From Xenopus tropicalis (Eukaryota; Chordata; Amphibia; Anura; Pipidae): a stretch of 64,000 nt of DNA. The notes beneath the pieces were generated by a model. It searched no databases, had not been told where the DNA came from, and worked only from the letters and a program-made list of their open reading frames with translations. How positions within the stretch are numbered: position 1 is the first letter of the stretch; each line of letters opens with the position of its first letter. Shown in pieces: positions 47,424 to 56,262 of this stretch. Where the stretch lies: positions 37,251,712-37,315,711 of the forward strand of contig NC_030679.2 in NCBI RefSeq assembly GCF_000004195.4, in the 5' to 3' direction. Position numbers and translations under genes: made by a program.

Positions 47424-47917
47424 GGGTAAAGTCACACAGAGCTACTAGTAGCAGCTACTAAGGGCTGTGGCACACAGGGAGATTAGTCGCCATGCGACAA
47501 ATCTCCCGTGTCATGGGCGACTAATCTCCTGAAATGCCATCCCACCGGCTAAAATGTAGATCGCCGGTGGGATGGCATACGCGGCGCGGCAATTTGCAGA
47601 AATCGCCGAAGTTGACTCGAGAGGCAACTTTGCCGATCGCGGCGCCACGTATGCCATCCCACCAGCAATTTACATTTTAGCCAGTGGGATGGCATTTCCA
47701 GGAGATTAGTCGCCTGCGACACAGGAGATTTGTCACGTGGCGACTAATCTCCCCGTGTGCCACAGCCCTAAAATAGACAATGCTGATCATTTACTGTCTC
47801 TACTGTATGTGTGTTTTAGTATCAGCAATTCTCACTATTGTCTATGGCAGGGTATTTTCTGGAGTTTAATAGCCTTGAAAAAGTAGCAGCTACTAGTAGC
47901 CCAGTGTGTCTTCACCC
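47424..47917. mobile_element. TTAA-type MITE (GGGTAAAGTCACACAGAGC ends), split by another MITE
   Basis: Left arm GGGTAAAGTCACACAGAGC, then TACTAGTAGCAGCTACT, is matched by the right arm AGTAGCAGCTACTAGTAGCC and CAGTGTGTCTTCACCC read as reverse complement. Inner arms TAGACAATGCTGAT and ATCAGCAATTCTCACTATT also pair. A complete foldback MITE sits inside at 47,462-47,768. Its left TTAA is the right TTAA of the element ending at 47,419. Confidence 0.7.
47462..47768. mobile_element. Multi-hairpin foldback MITE (GGGCTGTGG ends)
   Basis: Ends GGGCTGTGGCACAC and GTGTGCCACAGCCC are perfect inverted repeats. Inside are two further palindromes of the type CCATCCCACCGGC...GCCGGTGGGATGG and a central TTGCAGAAATCGCCGAAG arm. 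The whole can fold into a cruciform of stacked hairpins. A close relative lies at 35,825-36,105 and a shortened one at 43,235. It is inserted at a CTAA within the larger MITE. Confidence 0.8.
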
Positions 47918-48100
47918 TAAAGAACTGGGGCACTAAAAAATAAAAAGTAGTTTTAATGTCACTGTTTATTCTGTGACAAAACCATAATAATAATAATAAT
48001 AGCATAAATTCACCACAAGCCCTGTTAATTAATTTAGAACTCATGTTGAATAAAGTGGTAGACTGCCCCATTAAGATCAAAATACAAACAAATGTCTATA

Positions 48101-48428
48101 CAGGTATCGGACCCCTTATCCGGAAACCCATTATCAAGAAAGCTCCGCATTACAGAAAGCCCATCTCCCATAGACTCCATTTTAATCAAATAATTCAGAA
48201 TTTTAGAACTGATTTCCTTTTTCTATGTAGAAAAAAATCAGTACCTTGTAATTGATCCCAACTAAGATATAAATAATCCTTATTGGATGCAAAACAATCC
48301 TATTGGGTTTAATTAATGTTTTATTGATTTTTTAGTAGACTTAAGGTATGGAGATCCAAATTACGGAAAGACCCCTTATCCGGAATACCCTTGGTCCTGA
48401 GCATTCTGGATAATGGGTCCTATACCTG
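48101..48428 (+). mobile_element. TA-flanked MITE, full length (328 bp)
   Basis: Ends CAGGTATCGGACCCCTTATC and GGGTCCTATACCTG are bounded by TA. It is nearly identical in order and length to the copy at 6,194, suggesting both are fairly young. Confidence 0.88.
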
Positions 48429-48849
48429 TATTACCAGATAGTCTTCTCAGTGTTTTCTATCAATTGTTTTCATTACTTCTTTTTCTTTTGGTCAGTGCAC
48501 AATGGAGCTATTTCTTTTAGTTATACCATAATTCATTGACTGCGGGAGGGGAAGCACATCCTATATTCCCTCCCAGTGCAAGGAGTTACCAAGAACCATA
48601 CATACGGAAAAAGTTTATAAGAGGCCTCTCTTTAATCAGAAAAGTAAAATGTTCCCTTGTTACTGAAGTTAGTGATGCCTGGCAACTGTAAAGCAGGCTC
48701 ATTCAGAGGTTTATTAGAAAAACCAAATCCTTTATTTCTATATCTATCACCCTCTTATTGTGCAGTGCTCTAAAAAGATTTTGAATTCTTGTACCAGTGG
48801 ATCTTATAATCCAAAGCTCCTATTTCATATACATACAATCTGACTAATT

Positions 48850-48995
48850 TTATCAGGAGCCTGTATGGATGGGGTGAGGGAGGAAAATGAAGTAGTTGGA
48901 GACAACCACTTGGTGAACATAGAAAATTCTCTTAGATAGTGCCCTGACTGGAAATTAACCTAGAAGTCCAAGGCAGTTATGCTAACCTCTACACC
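48850..48995 (+). repeat. 3' fragment of the same dispersed repeat family
   Basis: TTATCAGGAGCCTGTATGG, GAAAATTCTCTTAGATAGTG and CCCTGACTGGAAATTAACC, ending CACCACTGTGCTGT. The opening block also occurs at 46,047 and, as TTTCACCAGGAGCCAGTAAC, at 50,490. Confidence 0.45.
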
Positions 48996-49091
48996 ACTGT
49001 GCTGTACTCTTTTTCTATTCTTTAGGCATTTGTACCTGTACATTAGTTAGTATTTATTCAGACACGTCCACATAAGGTTACTGCAAGGAAC

Positions 49092-49243
49092 CAGGCCTGG
49101 ACTGGCAATCTGTGGATTCTGGCAAATGCCATAAGGGGCTGCTGTAAAATGCCGTAGTCACTATTTAGTTGATCGGTGGGAGCTGTTTGGGCCTTTATGT
49201 ACTTGAAATGCCAGAGACTATTATGAATCCCAGTACTGTCCTG
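49092..49243 (+). mobile_element. Non-autonomous hAT-type element (CAGGCCTGGACTGGC), about 150 bp
   Basis: It starts CAGGCCTGGACTGGCAATCT and ends CCCAGTACTGTCCTG. Left flank CAAGGAAC (49,084-49,091). The right copy, CAAGGAAT, now lies at 49,498-49,505 beyond a second insertion, so the original duplication matches 7 of 8. Confidence 0.75.
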
Positions 49244-49247
49244 CAAG

Positions 49248-49493
49248 TTACGAAACTCACCTCAGGCGGCAGTTACCAGGGGCAGCAAAAAGACGCTCCT
49301 GGTAACTTTGAGCGCCGAATTTTCGTTTTTTAAAATGGAAATTCGTCTCTGCTAGTGCAGGCTGCGCAATCGTGCTCTCTACACTAGCGATGCGGCCCCC
49401 TCCTGGCGCTGTAAAGGTAATCATAGGGGGGCCTTTGGGGGGGCGGCATCAGAGGAGCCACCTCAGATGGCCCCAGAGACAAAAACGCCCCTA
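49248..49493. mobile_element. Short mobile element with 8-bp duplication, inserted at the edge of another
   Basis: A perfect 8-bp duplication CCTGCAAG lies at 49,240-49,247 and 49,494-49,501. The interior has ACTCACCTCAGGCGGCAG and GCCACCTCAGATGGCC, a pattern I recall from a common Xenopus repeat. Terminal inverted repeats are weak. The 8-bp duplication suggests a hAT-type element. Confidence 0.72.
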
Positions 49494-50379
49494 CCTGCAA
49501 GGAATGGTGGGGTCCCAATACACCTGCCTGGTCACACCCCGATCCACTTAATCCTGCCCTGCCCTAATAACCATGCCTTTGATCCACCCTAATCCAGTTA
49601 CTTTTGCAGTAAACCCCAATCCCTTCTCACTGGTTCCACATAACCATGCCCCCCCCCCTCAGTATTACCATGCTGTGACCGGCCTCCTGTCTGTCCCCAC
49701 CTGATAGTGACCCTGTCTGCACACACAACTCTTCAATATCATTATTGAACTTAGGGGGAACTGCAAACCAAGAACCAATTTAAAATTTTTAAAAAGACAA
49801 ACTGCAAGCTGTCTTTGTATTCAACTTTTTACAGTAAACCACTAAAATTGGTTTAAACATACACTTCAATAAAGGGATCTTTCCAAGAGCTTGTACACAT
49901 ACATTTCACCTACACATACATTACACTTAATACATGCTATTGTACCCCTTGCTCGTGCTGCTCTGTTGTTGCTGAGCTAACCGCTATCAGCTCGGATGCA
50001 TAACTGACCTTCAGCAAATCAAACAAACTCTATTTCCTACTCACGATAAGATATTTCTTAACATTGACCTAGAGTCCAATCATATCTGCCACAGTCCCGG
50101 TACCATCTAGGACAGAATGGGTCTTTATAACCAAATAATGTAATCAAATGCTTGATTGTGACCGGAATCAACTATGAATTCACAGAGTAACCTTGATCCA
50201 GTGTAACTATATATCAATAATATACACGTTTATGAAGTAAATGCAACTGTAATACATGCTTGCTTAAGGCATAGTATTATCATAATATTTACTAGCTTTC
50301 ATTATTGATTTATTTTATCCTTCACTGATTTGAAGGGGAACTAATAATCAGAATTTATTTGCAACATGATTGTTATTAT

Positions 50380-50535
50380 CCATAGGGTGCCAACACATTT
50401 ACACAGCACTACACAAAGACTATTTTTAATAATTTACACCCTTCCCTGCCCCAGTGGAGTTTACAATCTTGACACCCATGCACTAGGGTCAATTTCACCA
50501 GGAGCCAGTAACCTTCCTGTGTTTTTGGAGTTGTC
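50380..50535 (+). repeat. Middle fragment of the same dispersed repeat family
   Basis: AGGGTGCCAACACATTTACA, CAGTGGAGTTTACAATCTTG and ATTTCACCAGGAGCCAGTAA appear in the same order as in the longer family. It links the 40,441-type and 48,850-type fragments into one element. Confidence 0.5.
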
Positions 50536-51000
50536 ACCCATGAGAAAGTTTATTGACTGGGAGGCTCGATTTGTTCTGTTATTAGATATTATTCCTTAAT
50601 TTCTATTCAGGTCCTATCTTATTTATTGTAGCACTTTTATTAGCACGAGAGACCAATATTGTTGATATTGAATGCTATATGATTACATGTCCATCAGGTA
50701 TATAGTCCAACCTAGGGCACACTGGTCAGACACACCACTGGCCAGCTGTAGGATATAATGCAGCCTTTTCATTGTAACACTGAGCTCTTGTTTTCTCGTA
50801 CTTATACAAAAGTCAGCCCTGCCAGCTGTCCCTTATCTGGGGAGGAAATACTAACTGGAAGGAAAGCAGGTGGTGTCTGCCAACTGTAGACCCTAAACTA
50901 AACTTAGTAAAACAGTCATAAGTGTCACACTGTTAATCCAGCAGCTGCCCTTCTGCGGTTAGTATTTACTAGAGCAATGTCGGGGTTTCACACCTGTGCC

Positions 51001-51130
51001 TTCGGAACTACTGATAAACTACAGCTCCCAAGTTTTTTAATCAACCATTACCTTAGGACAATGATGTTCCCACTGCAGCCCTCTAGCTGTAGTATAACTG
51101 TAAGTCCCATTACTCTTAGCTAGCTGGGAA
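51001..51130 (+). repeat. Dispersed repeat of the CTACAGCTCCCAGC type
   Basis: AACTACAGCTCCCAAGTT and GCAGCCCTCTAGCTGTAGT mark a short frog repeat. Diverged pieces with similar wording occur near 37,268, 45,305, 58,700-58,810, 61,545-61,680 and 62,540-62,610. No coding content. Confidence 0.35.
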
Positions 51131-51570
51131 GTTTAAGGCTGCAGCCATACAGATAAACGCAGGCCAAGAATCAGCCTCTGTGCTCCAAACAGCCTTTCAA
51201 TGTGCCTGTACCAGGAGCCATTGTTAGCCCAGGTGCAGGAACACGGAGCAGATTTCTGCGCCAAAATGCATACTAACACAGTATCATCAGTGATGTGTTA
51301 TTACATATGTCACATTAACAATTTTCCAGTTTTCTTACATTGTATTCATTTGGCTTTGTCTCAGCTAATCTATCTTGTGTATTCAATGTACTCAATGTGG
51401 TACAGCCAAATAGGCAACTGTATACTGTATAATCACATTCTGAAAGTCACTGAAAAATGCCAAAATGTACTTTGGCAGGGGAGACAGACTCATAAGCATT
51501 TAGGATTTTTTTTTCAAAGCTAAATAAATAAATAAAACAAAAATGGTGAGCTCCCTAGTCAGCAATCACA

Positions 51571-51690
51571 GACTGTGATTCAAAATATACCCTGGCATTT
51601 CAAGTACACAGAGGCCCAAACAACCCCCGGCCAGTCAAACTAAATAGTGACTGTCTATGGCATCTTACAGCAGCCCCTGCCTACAGGGGG
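51571..51690 (-). mobile_element. Partial element of the CAGGCCCGGACTGGC family
   Basis: GATTCAAAATATACCCTGGC, AAGTACACAGAGGCCC and TAGTGACTGTCTATGGCATC match the inverse of the 49,092 copy. Both termini are eroded. Confidence 0.6.
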
Positions 51691-52502
51691 TCTGCTAGTC
51701 GATAGACAGTGCTACATGTTGGACAGACATTACAGAGAACACTTTACATAAGCCTTACCTTCTGGACTGAGCATTCCCATAATGCCAGCACTCCAGAATG
51801 TGTTCCTAATTATTTATGAACAGAGCTCACTCCTTACCTGTGTATTTTGCATCAAAGGGGTAGTTGCAATATAACTTATGTTGCCCTAGCCTAGACTCTG
51901 ACGGATATAGTGGTGTAAAGGTAAAAGCATTGAGAGTGGCATTAGCAGACGTCCGGAGGCCTGTAATCCTGGATATAAACCTTAAATCCCAGACACAAAG
52001 CAAAAAGAAGTATTAATGATTGCATATGTAATGTATTGACCCAATTCTGATGAATAATTGTCCACCTAGCTCTCAAAATTAATCCAAGAAGCTAAATTGT
52101 GGCTTTTGACTGAACATGGGCATAAGCCCTCATCAAATAAGTTTTCAAATCCCAGCTTTTGATTTATCAGCTTTCGTAAACCAGTTCAAATACTAAGTCA
52201 CCCAAACACCCAAAGGAAGGTACAAAAGTCTTGCCACTTGCCAGCACAAACTGGGTACATACTAGATTTTTCTGTATATCATATTACCTGTGCTGGTTTT
52301 CAGTATTCTGCTGTTTGTGAAGTAACATGAATTGTAGGCCAGTAGAATTACGGCTGCATGTGCAAACTGGCAAAATGCAGGGCTGAGAATGCTGCTACTG
52401 TACATCTCTCTGATTGGCAGATTCGCCCGCACAGCCAGAGCAGTGTACAGAGCAGCCAAACATTCTCCATTCTGTCAAGAAAACTGGGTACAGGTGTATT
52501 AA

Positions 52503-52972
52503 AGGAGTGGTTCACATTTAAATTAACATGTTATAGAATGGCCAATTCTAAAAAAAACTTTTCAATTGGTCTTCATTGTTTATTTTTTATAGTTTCTTAA
52601 AAAAAAAAGTATTTGCCTTTTTCTTCAGACTCTTTACAGCTTTCAAATAGGGGGTCGCTGACCCCAGCAGCCAAAAAACTATTGGTCTGTGAGGCTACTG
52701 TTTTATTGTTAGTGTTACTTTTTATCATTTCTTTTCGATTCGGGTCCTCTCCTAATTATATACCAGTCTTTCAGTCAAACAATTCCCTGGTTGTTAAGGT
52801 AATATGGACCACCCTAGCAACCAGATAGCCAATGAAACCCCTAACTGGACAGCTGCTGAACAAAAATTGAAATAATTTAAAAACTAAAAATAATAAAAAA
52901 TGAAGAACAATTACAAAATTGTCTTTCTCTCTACCACATATTAAAAGTTAACTCAAAGGCGAACAACCCTTT
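52503..52972. mobile_element. TTAA-type MITE, about 470 bp, copy 2
   Basis: It begins AGGAGTGGTTCACATTTAAA after a TTAA at 52,499-52,502 and ends GGCGAACAACCCT before TTTT/TTTA. It shares its internal blocks with the element at 30,654. The right target copy appears mutated. Confidence 0.72.
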
Positions 52973-55639
52973 TTACTGTAAACGCATAGTAAATTGCCCT
53001 CTGTGCAGTGTGACTATGACTAATGTAATAAGTGCAGCACCAATGTTTTGTGGGTTTAATTATTTCCTTCCAGGCTTAGGATATGCTGAGCCTGGCCTGT
53101 ATCAAACTAAGTCAACATCTTACAGGAACTATGCAGCTTCCTAAAGCTAAAGTGCTTTGGACACAATTCAACAGTTGTGAAAAAAATAAAAATAACCAAT
53201 TTTTAGATAAGAAAAAAATGTGTCTTTAAAGATCAGTAGAATTATACTTGAGATATTCCTAAATTCTATTTCTTGTTGTCGTTCTTGCAGCAGCTTGTTT
53301 AAATTGTGGATGCCATCATGCTGTGATTGATGTCAAAGCCTTGTAAGAAGAGAAGCTATTCGCATGCCTCATGCTACATCCTACTGTACAGAATACATAA
53401 GTAGCGCTTTATAAATATAGATATACATACATACATTAAAACCAAAACTATGGCGCCACTGCAAAAGACTTGACTAATAAGAAAGCTGCTCTGGTGTTTT
53501 TCTAGTGCAAGTCTTCATCACTATTTCTTGCACACACAATTTTGTTCTTAACGTACCAGTGAGCAGCTAGGCATCTAGGACCCTGGGAAATGCAAAGACA
53601 CAAATTCAAACTTGCACACCTCCCGTTTCAATTTCTTTAGATCTAATTAGTGCAATATTTAGTAACATTGCATCTGAGGGGTAGGACTATGGGAGCAATC
53701 AAACATAAAAACCATCAAGGTCAGGGTGAGACTGTTCTAATGCTTTCATTAGCTATAGATTATTCTAGTCCAGTGGTTTCTAAGCTGTTGGGCTCAATGA
53801 CAAGTGGCAGGGGCAAGGGAACAAGGACTATAGGTAGGCAGGAGAGGTACCTGCCTGGCACCACCCCCATCATCATTACACCCCAGGCAGGTGCTTCTTC
53901 TGCCCACCGCTAGTTCCAGTCCTGCATGGAATTCTTTGAAGAGCCAGGCCAAGGCATAAAGGCGTTCAAGGCAAAGTCTCATTCCTCCCCAAACCTCGTC
54001 CAGTGTTTGCTGCACTACAACTCTCAAACCCTTCTTCCATCCTGCTGCTTACTGTCTTTCTTCCCACTCCTCTGTGTGCTTTGTGATCCCTAAGATCAGG
54101 GCTGGACTTAGAAGCAGGACTACACTTACCTACGGTGCCAGCTCCACCATGCCTTGCACCCTAACCACGTGGCTCTTCTGCCTACCCCTAGTTCTGGCTT
54201 TAGTGCTTTAGTGGATTTCCTTCTAATTATTCTTTATAATATAAAGCTCAGAGAGTCATGTGACACCAAATACATCACTGAGCACCAAGTAATGACATAT
54301 AATTTACAGGATATTCCAAGTTCTTTTTAACAGTATTATATGTGTTTAAACAGACACTCACATACACAAATATAATAATATAAGTAAAATAGTACATAAA
54401 CTGATAAACAAGCTGTATAATTTCAAATATCCTGAATTGTGGCTCATAATAAATTTGTTCACATATGCATTGGTAAGTATTACAAAATGTTCCTTGCTAT
54501 CCCAGCATCTTTGGCTGGGGTATTCCTATAAATCCATTAGCTGTCAGAAAGGGCTCAGCTCAGTTCCATGGAACCTGTTCAGATAGAACAGATTGTATTC
54601 TTACCAGATTTGTGTATGTCCAGAATATTTAATAGACAGTGTAAGATTTCCTTCCGCTGTCTGCAAAACCCAGTCTAGCTTACTTCCCCGAAAGGTAGAA
54701 AAAGCCAGGACGCTCTCTTTGCATCTTTGGCAAGGAGGAATTTCTTCAATAAGGTGGATTGTTCCCCCTGAAAAAGGCAGACTTTATATTCCAAATGCAA
54801 ACTATATCATATAGTGATACTGGAGGTTTGTAAGATCTTTTCTTTCATGCCAGACGCTCAGCCAAATGCATTGTTTGGGACATAAGGGATTTCTATTAAG
54901 TGTAGTGTAGGTAGAATAATTATTTTATACACATATTGGTTTACTCACGCTGTTCATAAAGCCTAAAATTCATCTATATGTAATGTATTACAAGGTTCCA
55001 TTCTCTCTGATAGTAAATAGGTTAGAATAAGCGTAGCAGGGTGGCACACCTCAGGTTTTCCACCCACAGAAACAGCAACGGGGGGAGGGGGCTGTTCATT
55101 GACGGGTTGGTGACAGGGCCTGGCTACTGCAGAAAGATAATGCGCAATAAAAAAAATAGAGGTTATCAAAGGGGTATGTAATTGAATACATACAATGAAT
55201 AAGTCCAGTCCTCTATAGTTGAACCGCAACTACCTGCATCAAAGGGCAGTTTTCTTCTCACAGAGAATTCTCTAAGTTGTAGAGCAGCAAGGGCTGGAAA
55301 GTTGCAAGTTGAAGATATATATATATATATTTACACATTCTCTATATAGCTATATGCACCCCAAGTCCCTCATTCTTCATTAGTTCAGGCTCCAGGTCTT
55401 TTTAATGATACAATGAATACCCCTTTGGGCTGTATGGGAGACTACTGATTTCTACGTGCCTACGATGCCCAGTTTTGCCTAGCAATTTGCCAAACCAAAT
55501 GAATTTCACCTCAGTGCCTTGGGGCAAGCAGCGAAGCAACGCAGGCAAGACACGAGTGAAATAACCATAATTGCGTATTTTATAGGGCAAATCCGTTGTA
55601 CCACTTAGAGAAGGCTGCCGAAGGCTTTGCCGATCCCCT
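52973..55639. other. Noncoding stretch just upstream of the promoter
   Basis: Holds the two related GCAGGTGCTT-type repeats and an (AT)n run at 55,316-55,331. No coding domain was recognised. It would be the place to look for a divergent noncoding transcript, but the sequence does not show one. Confidence 0.45.
53790..53935 (+). repeat. Dispersed repeat with GAGAGGTACCTGCCTGGC
   Basis: Shares CAATGACAAGTGGCA, GAGAGGTACCTGCCTGGC and CACCCCAGGCAGGTGCTT with 33,135-33,235, and more weakly with 54,090-54,200. Class unknown. Confidence 0.5.
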
Positions 55640-55720
55640 GTAATACCCAGCCCTTCCCGTCATGCTAAGCCTCGCTGCCAGGCGACATTCTAGCTACCAG
55701 CCATGTTGGCAGCCTTCTCA

Positions 55721-55727
55721 TATAAAG
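55721..55727 (+). promoter_or_regulatory. TATA-box candidate
   Basis: TATAAAG occurs in CTCATATAAAGG, in an otherwise CG-rich context about 540 bp upstream of the favoured donor. If used, transcription would start near 55,750 and exon 1 would be long. CG-rich promoters often lack TATA boxes, so this may be coincidental. Confidence 0.25.
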
Positions 55728-56002
55728 GAGAACCGATCCATATTCGCCGGCGCAATCTCCTTGCCCAAAGACGCGCCTTTGCTTTCTATGGATGTTCTCC
55801 ATTTACTGCAGTGCTTCCCTTCCCCCCTCCATCCTCTCCCCCCTCTCTCTCTCCCTCCCTCCCCGCATCCCTCCAGGGTTCGCTCCACACGCGCGGTTTA
55901 TTCAGCTCTCCTCCATTCATAAAACAGAGGCAATGAACGCCACAGGTTAGCTTCCGCTCTCCATTCACAAATTAAAAAAAGAGGAAAAAAAAAATCCTCC
56001 TT

Positions 56003-56012
56003 GCGCATGCGC
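56003..56012. promoter_or_regulatory. NRF1-type site, perfect palindrome
   Basis: GCGCATGCGC is the core of the classic NRF1 consensus TGCGCATGCGCA and is typical of CpG-island promoters. A second, one-mismatch relative lies 58 bp downstream. Both sit just after CCATTCATAA-type repeats. Confidence 0.55.
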
Positions 56013-56059
56013 GTTCGAGCCCGGCTCCCACCCCATTCATAAGAAATGCGATGGCCTAC

Positions 56060-56070
56060 TGCGCTTGCGC
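56060..56070. promoter_or_regulatory. NRF1-like site, imperfect
   Basis: TGCGCTTGCGC differs by one central base from the NRF1 half-palindrome seen at 56,002. It occupies the equivalent position in a second, diverged copy of the same promoter sub-repeat. Confidence 0.4.
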
Positions 56071-56109
56071 GCTCGTCCTCATCCCTCCCATTCATAAAAA
56101 AAAGCCATT

Positions 56110-56262
56110 TTTTCCCAGGCAGTTGCAACACCGAACGCAAATAAGAAGCTGACAGACAGCAGAGGAGCAATGCAGCCCGGATCAATGGTTTCCAAGCACA
56201 CAGTCACTCATTCGCTGGGATTTGCGGATTACTAGGAAATGTGCCTGGCTGCATCCTTCCAA
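56110..56262 (+). other. spry4: Predicted noncoding first exon of spry4
   Basis: This is the stretch between the NRF1-motif promoter block and a good splice donor, CCTTCCAA|GTAAGAAC, whose GT is at 56,263-56,264. The 5' boundary is a guess, because no Inr or TATA signal fixes the transcription start. Continuing CG-rich sequence to about 56,720 means the exon could instead extend to GTAAGT at 56,768, or there may be two alternative donors. RNA evidence is needed to fix it. Confidence 0.35.

Larger units (their letters stand above)
55640..56110 (+). promoter_or_regulatory. Probable spry4 promoter, CG-rich
   Basis: Base composition changes sharply from the AT-rich flank: CG dinucleotides become frequent from about 55,640 and stay frequent to about 56,720. 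Seen here are a TATAAAG at 55,721-55,727, a C+T-rich tract at 55,808-55,875, two NRF1-type palindromes and four copies of CCATTCATAA or a near variant. It lies upstream of a good splice donor and of the spry4 coding exon on the same strand, as expected for a CpG-island promoter. Activity is inferred. Confidence 0.6.

Noticed and set aside
1..55600. Exons of a neighbouring gene (for example fgf1 or ndfip1, which lie near SPRY4 in human)
   Set aside because: No frame resembling those proteins was recognised, so the flank is reported as gene-free as far as can be read by eye.
55808..55875. C+T-rich tract as a splice polypyrimidine tract for an upstream exon
   Set aside because: No suitable AG with exon-like sequence and donor follows. 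It is more simply part of the promoter.
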